A stretch of DNA of 64,000 nucleotides, taken from positions 248,001 to 312,000 of the forward strand of contig OZ345380.1 in the NCBI GenBank assembly GCA_977006965.1, given 5' to 3'. The notes under the pieces were generated by a model. The model did not search any database. It was given only the letters and a program-made list of their open reading frames with translations, and was not told the origin of the DNA. Position numbers and translations under genes: made by a program. Origin of the DNA: Phymatolithon calcareum. Lineage: Eukaryota; Rhodophyta; Florideophyceae; Hapalidiales. Positions 1 through 9,331 of this stretch are shown piece by piece; position 1 is the stretch's first letter, and every line of letters begins with the position of its first letter.

Positions 1-157
1 CAGAGCTTCTCTGAATCGCCATTGCGAATGAAATGCGCCCAAAACGAAAGAAAGAAAACTGCAGACGCTCATGCCGGTTTCGCATGCGCGAGGTAGCCGC
101 CTCCGACACATTTTTGACAGTTGACGTCGATATATCGGCAACTCAGCGTCTGCACCG
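1..157 (-). pseudogene. 3' remnant of the duplicated MFS-transporter locus
   Basis: This stretch is nearly identical to 48016-48170, which is the 3' end and downstream flank of the MFS pseudogene in segment D. Identity stops at about position 157, where LINE-C sequence begins. It shows that segment A once had the same MFS neighbour as D. Only the extreme C-terminal coding part remains, so it cannot encode a transporter. The rest of that gene lies outside the window or was lost. Confidence 0.6.
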
Positions 158-1021
158 CTGGGAGTCCAAGCGCAAGGACTAGCTACTACCAAGAACATAG
201 CAATGTACAAGGCTCTTGTGCAATGCAGATGGGAGTACGCGATACACCTCACACCATGGACAAACTCAGTCGAAGCGCAGATCAACCAAGCGGAGGGTCT
301 GTTCTACTCTGTTGCCTTCGGTAACTACGCGAAACGATTGCACGCCCGAATGCGAGCCCTCTGCAGAATTACTCCACCAAAGATAAGAAGAGCGCAACTC
401 GGAGAGCACTTCGCACAGAGGCTTATACGAGGGAAGGACGAAATCGAGAAGGAAGCAAATTACGCAGGAAAAGAAGGGGACATACAGCAAGCAGAGAGGG
501 ATATCCGCTATCTGCAGGAGCATGAGCTCCTAAGAGGCAGTACCGAGCGAGCCGTACGAGGGCTGGTGACCCACAAACACGAGAGCCACCACCGACGACA
601 GGAATGGATTGAAAAGGAAGAAGAAAAAGAGAGAAAAATTACCGTCGATACTAAGGAGAAAGTAAGCCCTGTACTCCAAATTCGATCCAGGAAACACCGA
701 CTCCTAGCAGTTAAGTGGTTCTTTGGCCGCTTCCCACCACGACGAGCAGAGTCGTACATTGAACATTTCAACGAGGTCGCAGAAGAGAATCTGAAAACTC
801 TACAACGAAATTTGACAAGTCCAAGAGCAGAAGAATCTTGGGAAAAAGGGACGAAAACGGCGATTGACAAACTTTTAGCCTTGGAAATCCATATGTTAGA
901 AGAAATGATAGTGTAATGTGATCTGATTGAGTAATGAGATATTAGTATGAACGGGAAGCTGCTCTGGTGTTGGTGAATACCGGCGTTGAGGGCTTCTAAA
1001 ATAAAAACCTACAATTTCCCC
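158..1021 (+). mobile_element. LINE-C copy (5'-truncated non-LTR retrotransposon, C-rich tail)
   Basis: The open frame at 203-916 encodes the C-terminal part of a non-LTR reverse transcriptase, after the catalytic box. It starts near ALVQCRWEYAIHLTPWT, carries the family hallmark AVKWFFGRFPPR and ends EEMIV. The 3' end reads GGCTTCTAAAATAAAAACC followed by a short C run at 1013-1021, as in the other copies of this family. The sister copy at 41179-42337 is about 95% identical but has a stop codon that this copy lacks. The 5' junction at about 158 falls in MFS-flank sequence. No clear target-site duplication is visible, so the insertion probably came with a deletion. Truncation before the RT core means it cannot move by itself. 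Confidence 0.85.
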
Positions 1022-1279
1022 CTCAGTAAAGGATTGGATTGGATTTCTGTTTAATTGAAGCTCCCTTTGTCAATTATCATTGCACCTGAGAAACTTTTCG
1101 CTGAGCTACAATCCTTCGCTTTCGTTCTCATTTAAGTGGTTGTTTTCGGACATTTTCTTCAGACAGTCGTTGTTTGGGCATTAAGTTTGAAATATCCTTG
1201 AGAGCTTCATCTAGTTCGGAATCTTCGTTTCTTGCTTGCTCTTGCCAGGGGTATGGGAAGCTGTGAAATAACCAGTGCG

Positions 1280-1609
1280 TGCAAAGAAGCATGTTTTTTT
1301 TAGTAGTATTTATTAAACGCTCTCAGTAACACTCTTTAGACTGTAAGGGAGATGCGTTTCAGTTGCTACAGCCTTGTAGCATAGTATAACATTCATATAT
1401 GCTTCTTCCGCAATCTTGTATATCGTGGCCCTAGCTGCAAAAACCCACATCGGACGGATGTGGGAAAAGCTTAGAGTCCTCTATGCGCTCAGCGGCGATT
1501 CGAGCTCGCAATTCTTATCCTTTGTTTTTCTATTCCATGTCCTCGTAAATGGCACTGGTAAAGAAGAGTAGCTGGTCCAGTGCTTCTTCGGTCTTGCAAA
1601 GAAGCATGT
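1280..1609 (-). mobile_element. LINE-A 3' fragment with 15-bp TSD
   Basis: The direct repeat TGCAAAGAAGCATGT at 1280-1294 and 1595-1609 brackets about 300 bp. Segment D has a single copy of this site near 50488, so this is an insertion specific to copy A. The element runs on the minus strand: its T-rich left edge is a poly(A) tail, and the right end translates on the minus strand as EEALDQLLFFTSAIYEDME then stop. That matches the C-terminus of the LINE-A protein at 9567-10179 (EKALDELLLFSKTLIERME). It is a severely 5'-truncated copy. Confidence 0.8.
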
Positions 1610-1669
1610 GCTTCGCTTCTCAGTAAAGGAATGTGGAGGTTTTCTAGTTCTAGCTCGACTGCTCGGATT

Positions 1670-1970
1670 GCCGCACGCTTCAGGGGGGGGGGAAATTGTA
1701 GATTTTTATTTTAGAAGCCCTCAACGCCGGTATTCACCAACACCAGAGCAGCTTCCCGTTGATACTGCCATCTCATTACCCAATCAGATCACATTACACT
1801 ATCATTTCTTCTAACATATAGATTTCCAGTGCTAAAAGTTTGTCAATCGCCGTTTTCGTCCCTTTTTCCCAAGATTCTTCTGCTCTTGGACTTGTCAAAT
1901 TTCGTTGTAGAGTTTTCAGATTCTCTTCTGCGACCTCGTTGAAATGTTCAACGTACCGCCGCACGCTTCA
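1670..1970 (-). mobile_element. LINE-C 3' fragment with 13-bp TSD
   Basis: The direct repeat GCCGCACGCTTCA at 1670-1682 and 1958-1970 flanks a minus-strand LINE-C end. Its poly(C) tail appears as a run of nine or more G starting at 1683, followed by the complement of the TTTTAGAAG trailer. The remaining coding part translates to the last roughly 60 residues of the family protein, ending LEEMIV. Segment D (about 50567-50579) carries the uninterrupted site, which proves insertion after the A/D duplication. The insertion truncates the conserved minus-strand ORF that remains open in D. Confidence 0.85.
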
Positions 1971-2217
1971 ACTTGCCTGCACGTCCCTTCGACCACGCAG
2001 TACTCGCAAGCTTCCCACTCGCCCCAAGTCCAACGGGTATAGTGGGCTTTCCGTACAATTCAGTACGGGGAAGTCGCATACAAAGCACTCCAATCTTCCC
2101 TTCGTTTCGTGTATTCGTACTAAGGTTGACGGCCAGGCCAAGGTCGCCGCTTGCCGACGACATCGACACTGCTCGTCCCGACATTCTCTTCCTTCTTTTC
2201 GATTCTTTGTTCGTCAT
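1971..2217 (-). pseudogene. Truncated copy of the conserved minus-strand ORF (see 50417-50824)
   Basis: The translation from the ATG at 2217 runs through SGDLGLAVNLSTNTRN and AWSKGRAGKLKRAA, then enters the inserted LINE-C. The same protein continues uninterrupted in segment D (135 residues) and has a diverged relative at 13540-13821. I do not recognise a domain. The coding part is 89 residues here, against 135 in D. Confidence 0.45.
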
Positions 2218-2536
2218 CCGCGTCTCTATCGCTTCGGTGTTCTCATAATTGAGCTCTCACAGACCCGTGACGCGAAGGCTCGCCCTCGTGTCCGATCAAT
2301 ACGACCGCTGGAGTGCGCGCAAGGCTGTGGAGCGTGCTCCGGGGATATCCATACACCGACTCAATTTACGGCAGAGTTGCAAATATCACGTCAAGATCCG
2401 TGTGCAACTTTCCCTCGTCGAGCTCTCTCAGTCGAAAATCTGGGAAGTGTGCTCCGAGGACGATACACCGTTTATTGCGGTTTGCCTCTTTTTGGGGTGC
2501 GTCTTTTTCGTCAGTCACATTCAGTCTCTTCTGTCG

Positions 2537-3082
2537 CGAAACGGCAATGAACAGTTCAGAACAAAATATGAGTTATTACCTTTCGCGCGCTCAGCGTTGT
2601 AGAACCTCGCGGAAGGTCCATGTGCTGTTCAAGAATGTCGTCACACACGAGTTAGTCTTAGTGATCCAATATGTCCGCTGGTTTCCCAAACGGGGACCGG
2701 GAATGGCGCGACGCCTACAGAGAGTCTAACTGGCCCTGGATGAGCGCCGCTTCATATTCCAGCGCCGATGACCAGATTCAGAAAGGTATAAATGCGACAG
2801 CACCCGATCACAGCAATGTGTCGGAAGGCAGTCGGAAGGAATATCAACAAGTTTGGTCGTCTCAGCGCTCCTTCGGAAGCGCACGGAGAGAAGTGGCCGG
2901 TGTAGTCGTCTCGCCATGCCCGGTCCCCGTTTGGGAAACCAGCGGTCATAACTGATCAGTAAGACTAACTGGAAAGAGACGTATCCTCGAACAGCACGTG
3001 GACCTTCCGTGAGGTTCTACAACGCTGAGCGCGGGAAAGTTAATAAACTCTTCCTTTGTTCTGAACTGTTCATTGCCGTTTT
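2537..3082. mobile_element. Foldback element with about 190-bp inverted arms (copy A)
   Basis: The sequence beginning AACGGCAATGAACAGTTCAG at about 2539 recurs as its reverse complement ending near 3080. The two arms align over about 190 bp with scattered differences, around a roughly 160-bp centre. Landmarks present in both arms are GGTTTCCCAAACGGGGACCG and CAGCGTTGTAGAACCTC. The same structure occurs in D (51131-51680), and a single arm plus centre lies at 19193-19520. This is the architecture of a foldback or long-TIR non-autonomous DNA element. No transposase is encoded. Confidence 0.75.
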
Positions 3083-3089
3083 GCAACAT

Positions 3090-4880
3090 CTCCCGCTAAA
3101 CGCTAAGTCTCTCCCGCTTCTCTTTTGCTTTCTCACCCTGTTCTTGTCTCTGTTTGTGTACGCTGAGCAGTAGTTTGCTTGGCGCTACATCGACATGTGC
3201 GTGGGTGTCCGCTTCCCAGGTTGTTGAGAATTCGAAAACAGCTGTTGTGATTGAAGTAGTCCTCAATACCTCACAGCATCAGCCGAATAGCCGGGACGAT
3301 GGGAGATACGGGGTAATTAGTACAAGTATTGATCAGGCATTTGCTGGCTCTGTGGAGCCTGTTGCTAACGACGTGCAGCTACTTCCGCCGTTGAGAAGCA
3401 CTCGGAATAACGACCGCGGATTGCGGCTTTTATCGAGCGCGCACCACCGTCATGGTGACAATTACGGTCACGAAGCTCTACGGGAAAGGCAGATAGTTTG
3501 TCAGCCGGTCGAAAACGCTCGCGCCACGAGCAGGTATCGGACGCGAGCCATGGTTTGAGGCGGATAAGAAGAATAGGGAGATGAGCGAAGTGAGGAGTGT
3601 TGCGACTCGCAATACCAGAATCCAGGTCGAAAGAACCTGGCTCATCTCTTGGATATGCGTTGAAAGCACTTCTAAGAGTTGACCCAGGCTCTTTCGACCT
3701 CGGGTTCAGGTATACATTGCCCCCTTATTGCAGCGCATACTCGTGCGCTGTAAACCCACCATCGAACCGACTGCTCGTTTGAGCCTCGTGGAAAGAAAAT
3801 CTTGGTTGCGAAACGAGCCGGTAAGTAGAGGAAGATATGTAATGGATAAGAACGTTGGTGGATGCATGCGAATGAGATATGGGACTGGTGACCATATTCC
3901 AAAAACCTTCCTCGATGATAGGTATATCGCACGGGTGAGGGCGAGTGCGCACCGCTACAGTGATAGGTGTGGTAGTCATGACGCGACGGTGCATGATTTA
4001 TCGGCAGCGGTAGCGGTTACTGCCGAACTGGAGGAGAATTGTTGACACCAAGCAGCCAAACGGGAAAGGAACAGCCGTTCATGGCGGCGATTGCTGGAGC
4101 ACCGCTTGCCTTCGGTATCGCCGCGCGCAGCACGCAGTCGCTTGTCCGCACTAATGCTGGCTCAGTCAGCATGCGATTGTGCAACGGCTCGCATGAGCTG
4201 TCCGCGTCATCTGCGACTATAGCGGATGCCGAACGCGTCGCTCATGAAGCACAGGCTCGACAAAATATGAAAGGTAGGATTAGTGCAACTTCAAATGGAA
4301 CCGATGGTATCACATACCCAATAGCGAGATTATGCGGAAGTTTCTCAGTCTTTTTCCTCGAAATCTGTGCATAATCTGTTCATTTCACAGTGCATTAGTA
4401 CGTGTAGTTTGGAGTTGGTGCGCATGCGCTGCCCAAGGCGACAGGAAATACAGAATTGCAAGTTTGAGGATCTTGAAGGCAGCTTTTGGAAGACTCCATC
4501 TGCACTGGATCAGCGCATACTGCCCGTGGCTTCTTGTAGGAATGATGTCGAGTTATGCATGCGTCACACTGCACATCAGGCCCCGGTTTGATGGCGCTCT
4601 GTGTCTCGGTGGGAATGAATTCTATCGATAGTCCGCTTCGCAGGTACAGTAGCTACATTGGGTTGGCAGTGAAGGTAAAGTTATGGACTCATTTTGTCTG
4701 GGGCAAGCTTGAAAAACGGTACGGTAATGTTTTTGATTCCTCACCATTCCGCTTGAGTGAAACAAAGTCCAAGGATAGTATTCCACGAATGGCCGTAGTT
4801 GCATACCGACGATAGTTCGCACTTCAAGCTGTTGGAAAGTACTATCACACACACACTCACAACTCAATAGTAACGACATC
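3090..4880. repeat. Anonymous unit of segment A, no convincing gene
   Basis: This stretch is repeated in D (51690-53470) almost identically, and in B (22260-25330) and C (41010-44540) with more divergence and several insertions. Short open frames occur on both strands, but none keeps its frame in all four copies. An exception may be the short frame at 4081-4272, listed separately. Recognisable blocks used to align the copies are CCAGGTTGTTGAGAATTCG (3220), GGCAGCGGTAGCGGTTACTG (4002) and GTCGAGTTATGCATGCGTCA (4549). Confidence 0.6.
4081..4272 (+). CDS. Short conserved frame, possible N-terminal exon or transit-peptide-like relic
   Basis: The reading frame MAAIAGAPLAFGIAARSTQ... through ERVAHEAQARQ is preserved in D (52675-52863). 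It is split in B by a LINE-C insertion but readable on both sides (23296-23340 and about 24598-24723), and it is frameshifted in C (43751-43930). The composition (Ala, Ser and Arg rich, few acids, early Phe) resembles an N-terminal targeting peptide. That is only an impression. No downstream exon was found. It may be noncoding repeat that happens to stay open. Confidence 0.25.
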
Positions 4881-5048
4881 AGCGATCCTCACGGGTCTAC
4901 TTTCTCCAATAAATGAACCCGCACAGACGATTTTACTGTGTGGGGGTGCTCTCTAGTGTACTTTTTCGACACACATAACGGCGCGACTACAAACGCGTTC
5001 TTTGCAATATTCGATTTCTCAAACATTACCACTACACGTGGGTTAAGA

Positions 5049-5531
5049 CGTTCCGCAACAAAAACTGCGAATCTATTGGGCATGGAGCGAGATGGAGAAG
5101 GCCAAAAAACGCAAAATCGCAGTGGATTTGAGCGAGAATCCAAACCCCGTAGTCCAAATCAAGTCGAGAAACACACAGACTTTGGGCAGTCAAATGGTTT
5201 TTCGGCCGCTTCCCTCCGCGAAATCCCTCGGCATTTATCGACAACTACGACGAACTAGCAGCGATACTGCTGGAAACCCTTCAACTCAACCTAAAGCGAC
5301 CACAGATGAATGATAGAACAGAAGAGGAAGTGAAACAAGCCATGGACAAATTAATGATGCTAGAAAGCGAGATGCAAGAGGAGATGATGGTGTGATGATG
5401 GAGGCGACATGTTGTAGTCTTCCCTGGAAGGGTTACAGCGCAATGCGAAGCTGCTCTGGTGTCCGCGTGCGCCGGCGTTGAGGGCTTCTAAAATAAAAAC
5501 TTACAATTCCCGCCCCCCGTTCCGCAACAAA
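5049..5531 (+). mobile_element. LINE-C 3' fragment with 14-bp TSD
   Basis: The repeat CGTTCCGCAACAAA at 5049-5062 and 5518-5531 brackets a 455-bp LINE-C end. Empty sites are visible at about 25492 (segment B) and 44932 (segment C). The coding part has the family C-terminus (KKRKIAVDL..., MMLESEMQEEMMV), but a 1-base insertion near 5169 shifts the frame ahead of the WFFGRFPP motif. The tail is CCCGCCCCCC. The orthologous insertion in D (53641-54135) has the same junctions, so this element was present before the A/D duplication. Confidence 0.9.
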
Positions 5532-5540
5532 TAAGTTATT

Positions 5541-6176
5541 CCTGATGTCTCGCTAACCACCGGCAGCGAGTTTATCAATCCGTTGGGGACCGACAGTCAA
5601 ATGGAATTACCGTTGCCTGCTAGCAATGTCGACCGACTGTGAGCCAAGAAAGTCTACTGCCGCGGATTACGAACGGTGTGAAACGCATTGTGTCGCGCGC
5701 TGACACTTCGGATACCTTGCGAGAATGTAGCTAGACAGTCAGAGGTAGATGGATTGATGTAGAGACTACTTAAGCGGTAATCGAAGTCATTCTCGAGGAA
5801 GTCACCACTATCAACTTTACCAACCACAACCTAACCCCCAAGGATATCGAAAGATAAACTTACTCTTCCGACGAAAGTCAGCAACGCATTCACACTGCCG
5901 AGCAACCGTCCATTGCGTACCATTGGACTGGACCACTCCTGCCGAAGTCACTACATCCTTACGGAGTTTCTGACCCAGCAGAGTTGGCGCACCTTGCCGA
6001 AGTCACTACATCCCATCGGAGTTTCTGACCAAGCGAGCTGTAAGACATCCTGCCGAAAGCACTACATCCCTCCTGGAGTTTCTGCCTAGACAAGTTGTAT
6101 GGACGTCCGGCATCTGCCGTCGTCTCATTAGGGAGCTGAACAAGTCGTTCGGTTCCTGGATACTCACGACACCTGA
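5541..6176. mobile_element. Solo LTR (626 bp) with 5-bp TSD CCTGA
   Basis: CCTGA at 5541-5545 and 6172-6176 flanks a segment that begins TGTCTCGC and ends CACGACA, the TG...CA ends expected of an LTR. Segment D reads straight through as TTATTCCTGAAGATCTG, so the LTR is absent there and arrived after the duplication. No internal retroelement coding remains, which fits LTR-LTR recombination. Its parent element is not otherwise in the window. Strand cannot be decided. Confidence 0.8.
5938..6100. repeat. Three tandem about 55-bp repeats inside the solo LTR
   Basis: The block GCCGAAGTCACTACATCC followed by CGGAGTTTCTGACC occurs at 5941, 5996 and 6052, giving periods of 55 and 56 bp. The third copy is slightly changed (GCCGAAAGCACTACATCC). 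Tandem repeats inside LTRs often act as enhancer-like U3 repeats. That role is inferred here. Confidence 0.7.
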
Positions 6177-6701
6177 AGATCTGATATTTTGAATGCGGAC
6201 ATCTTATTCAATCGATATTATTGACACGTATAGGTTATGGCTTGAAATTTAAGGGACTGGCCATGAAAAGGAATCACGAGGGACATCACAAGGGAGGGAC
6301 CGAAATCACGCTCGCAGGACTACCAAGTGGTGTCGAATCATGGCCGTTCCCGAAAATTGAGGGCGATAACCTGCTTATCAGCCCTGATTTGAGGTTCATA
6401 CAGGGAGTAGACTTCCCCGTTTCGTTTCGGCCGGGGGGTGACATGGGATATGTCACCCCGCCGGACTGATGTTTTGGGGAATAATTTGGCCACTTTTTAC
6501 TCAAAATGATGACGTTTCGGGCCGTTTCAGATCCATCCTGGAGCTCGTCGGGGCATAGTCGGTTCAGCACGACTTAAAAACTGGGTGATAATTGATGTAG
6601 TATGCTTCGAGGATTGTCTCCACGACTGTGTTTCTACAGGCGGAAGACATTCAAATTCTGGATGATTTTCTCTACTATTCTCATCCCACGTCGCTACTGA
6701 A

Positions 6702-8096
6702 TTAATCGTGTTTCTCTCCTTCATCTCCACCCTCGTCTTCTCCAGACTTGCCTTCTAGCTGTCTTTCCCGTTTCCGTCTTCTCTCCTCACGAACTACTCT
6801 TTGTATCCATTCCGAATTATCGCTCATGGGGATGTCAGCATCGTTGTCGCTACTCCCACTCACACCCCACAAAAGCGATTTCAGTGCAATTGCGATCTCG
6901 ACGAACCCCAAAACAATCACGACGTCTGCCAGCTCCTTCATCGCGTTGAAAGTCTCTTCGTCCATTTTGTCCCACATATGTGCAACAGCAGCAAGTACAG
7001 ACACAAGCAACGGGAGAGTTGTCCAGTGCTCCAATAAAGTAAGCAATAGACGAACCAAACCAGCATTTTCATTTTCCATGTAGATTGTAGCCTTGTCATC
7101 ACCAACTATAGCATTCCCGACATGGAGCGGTGCTATTTTTAGCTGACACTTCAGAGCCTCTTTGTCGCTGTTTTGCCCGTCATCTTGATTAATGCGGTGT
7201 CGTAGTTGTTCCAGTATTCTCTGCTGTGATATCAGCCGATCCGTGTTTTCCCTCATCATGATAGAGTTACCCGAACGGATCAAGAAAATCTCGAAAACAT
7301 CAAGTGGTGAATCTGCGCGCAGTTGTAAACTCACGGGCCCTGTGTACTCCCTTGTCAGCGATTGCATTACAATCTGGTTCTCGAAAAAGCGATTTGGATG
7401 GAAAATACACCAATAACTGATGAGATCCCACCTCTGTAGCGTACGAAGCACAATGTTGAGTGTGCCCAGGGAAACAAGAAATCCCCATCCGACACAAAAT
7501 CCCATTACTCCAACGCTTAGCGCTGTATTTCCTTCACTTGCTCTTCTTGCCGAATCTGCACTGACTGATGACGCAATCCAATACCACCGTTGTCGCCATC
7601 CAACAAGCAACATCGAGAACGCCGTTGTCGCCACGAGACTTAGCATCTCGGCAAACCGATTGGCAAAAGAGACCCCCGAACGGTGACCCGAGGCCGAGAA
7701 TGGGGTCCATCTAACGCGACAGTTGCTCGCCGACCTGATCGTGTAATACACATCAAATAGAATGCTCATGAGGCCTATTATCAACGCACAAGGTTCCACA
7801 AACTGTAACCACTGCAGCCGCAGCATCAGTGCCTGACGTAACTGCACAAACGATAGCATCTCTGAAACAATTGCTACCAGCACTTCTGCCGTCTCAAGAC
7901 CAAACAGAATGCTCAACTTGCGGAAAGAGATCCGACATGGATCTGCAGACTCCATGACAAGGGTGCCTTGCATTGCAGCGATAAGTATGGACACGAACGC
8001 GAGAAGAGTGGGCCAGCTTATTGCGGCTTTCGACCCGGCGAAAACGGCGTGAGCAGTTGTGGAGAGTGCATTGTCGTGCATAGGCAATGGCGCCAT
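6702..8096 (-). CDS. Multi-copy polytopic membrane protein, copy A (464 aa)
   Basis: I do not recognise the family. The 464-residue frame has about seven hydrophobic segments, at residues 28-48, 70-86, 101-119, 150-168, 192-216, 358-375 and 388-411. A soluble loop of roughly 140 residues separates helices 5 and 6. The C-terminus is highly charged: a basic stretch (REERRRKRER) then an acidic one (GEDEGGDEGEKHD). Conserved landmarks across copies are ESADPCRISFRKLSI, TIRSASNCRVRW, SVSADSARRASEGNTALSVG and PLHVGNAIVGDDK. The start is fixed by MAPLPMHDNALSTTAH, shared with copies C and D. No transporter, channel or receptor signature is evident. It sits at the end of segment A. Three of the four copies are open, which argues for coding constraint or very recent duplication. 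Confidence 0.75.
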   Translation of the reverse strand: MAPLPMHDNALSTTAHAVFAGSKAAISWPTLLAFVSILIAAMQGTLVMESADPCRISFRKLSILFGLETAEVLVAIVSEMLSFVQLRQALMLRLQWLQFVEPCALIIGLMSILFDVYYTIRSASNCRVRWTPFSASGHRSGVSFANRFAEMLSLVATTAFSMLLVGWRQRWYWIASSVSADSARRASEGNTALSVGVMGFCVGWGFLVSLGTLNIVLRTLQRWDLISYWCIFHPNRFFENQIVMQSLTREYTGPVSLQLRADSPLDVFEIFLIRSGNSIMMRENTDRLISQQRILEQLRHRINQDDGQNSDKEALKCQLKIAPLHVGNAIVGDDKATIYMENENAGLVRLLLTLLEHWTTLPLLVSVLAAVAHMWDKMDEETFNAMKELADVVIVLGFVEIAIALKSLLWGVSGSSDNDADIPMSDNSEWIQRVVREERRRKRERQLEGKSGEDEGGDEGEKHD

Positions 8097-8203
8097 AGCT
8101 CAAGCATGAGCTGTAGCCTTTGCGAAACAATTAGAGCGTCCTGCAAAGTCTTGTGGTAGTGAGACACGGGCACATCGCCGAGTTTTCTGACACCAAAGTA
8201 TGA

Positions 8204-8386
8204 AGTCTATATCCCGCGAGGGAAAATTTCAGTAAACTAGACACGAACCCTTGCAATTTCTCGTCGAATTCGTAATTTAGAGGATTTATTGAAAAGGTAT
8301 ATGACTGAGCACTTTCGGATCGACCAAGTCATTCGATACATACATTCCCATTCTGTGCATTCATTAAGCATTTCTCGTTGAATTCG
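8204..8386. repeat. Inverted junction segment between segment A and the CTAG element
   Basis: Read on the minus strand, this piece contains CGAATTCGACGAGAAATTGCAA, which is the normal 3' flank of the membrane gene in C (46937-46958) and D (56157-56178). It is followed by GTGTCTAGTTTACTGAAAT, the terminal repeat of the CTAG element. In A it lies in the opposite orientation and ends at a perfect palindrome, so the junction between segment A and the element was inverted after insertion. Confidence 0.65.
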
Positions 8387-8440
8387 TTATATGAATCTCA
8401 TACCCTCAATTGATCAATTGAGGGTATGAGATTCATATAA
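8387..8440. repeat. Perfect 54-bp palindrome
   Basis: Two exact 27-base arms (8387-8413 and 8414-8440) meet with no spacer. The centre is CAATTGATCAATTG, built from the CCTCAATTGAGG subterminal motif of the CTAG element. The palindrome lies exactly where the inverted junction segment meets the element, so it is likely a by-product of that rearrangement. Confidence 0.9.
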
Positions 8441-9235
8441 TTTTTTGCAAACGAAAGTTCTCCAATATCAGGCTCTTCGACAGCGTTAAGCTTATGGATA
8501 GCAACAACGCGCTTCGTGAAGCAGTCTCAACCAAATGAATGCGACAGATGCATGTTTCGCCACCATAAAGCTGGTTACATGATGAACATATGGCAGTCGT
8601 TTTCCTCACTTTGCAAACTTTGCGGTTGATTTGCGCGGCAAAAGTAGTCGTCATGGCATTCGAATTCTTCCTTTACTTCTCGGTGGGAATTAAGTGGGTT
8701 CGAACACCGCTCTCTAACTTAAATGTACGATATGAATTGACTGAATGTTGACGTGTAGTACTGGAGGTCATGCGGTATCGATGAATTGCTGGATCAGTAC
8801 TTCATGTTATCTTTGCTGCATCACATGCTGCTGACACTCTGGATGAGCTTCAGAGATTAGAAAGGAGTTATCAACAGGGGTGGTGCGCAATCTATTGCTA
8901 TTGCAATTAATTGCAATTCGTAGCAATTCGACCAAAATTGGGTTCTGATGAAGAATTGCAATTCGAATTGCTGGTAGGTTGTACGAGAGTGTATAGTTCA
9001 ACAAGTGCAGAGTTGTCGGAAATAACGATCACTTCAAATGTATCATGCGCAGTACGTGGTAATTGGTTGTCGGTAGCATCTAATTTTATTATATAACTCG
9101 GGCCAGTACAAGCGTTCACCGGGGGAGCACTGCACCATTTTGACCCAAATCAACTAAATAACTATCGGGCCAAAATGTTGCCGTGCTCTCTTAGTGCTCG
9201 GTACGTAAAATTCTACGTACAGTTTCAACGTTCCA

Positions 9236-9322
9236 GAATTCAACCATCCATGTGATCGTTCTGTTGTACAGTAGTGGTCTGCGTAGACCACTACAACAGA
9301 ACGATCACATGAAAGGTTAAAT
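9236..9322. repeat. Imperfect hairpin inside the hAT left arm
   Basis: CATGTGATCGTTCTGTTGTA at 9249-9268 is the reverse complement of 9292-9311, and GTGGTCT/AGACCAC extends the stem towards the centre. One arm has an extra CAGTA. Pairing continues weakly outward. It may be a subterminal structure of the element. Confidence 0.7.
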
Positions 9323-9331
9323 TCATTCACC

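Larger units (their letters stand above)
1022..8203. repeat. Segmental duplication copy A (partner: 50233-56160)
   Basis: From TCAGTAAAGGATTGG onward, this segment aligns with 50233-56160 in the same orientation and order: minus-strand conserved ORF, foldback element, anonymous unit, LINE-C insertion and membrane-protein gene. Copy A has three extra insertions that D lacks: a LINE-A tail at 1295-1594, a LINE-C tail at 1683-1957 and a solo LTR at 5546-6171. The foldback and the LINE-C at 5063-5517 are shared, so they predate the duplication. The anonymous part (about 3090-6500) also matches segments B and C more distantly. Confidence 0.85.

Noticed and set aside
1840-2550. 236-residue plus-strand ORF as a gene
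   Set aside because: Its first third is the antisense of a LINE-C tail and the rest is antisense to the conserved minus-strand ORF and flank. There is no motif.
5938-6100. CRISPR-like array (55-bp periodic repeats)
   Set aside because: Only three imperfect units inside an LTR with TG...CA ends, in eukaryotic DNA. No spacers of uniform type and no cas genes.
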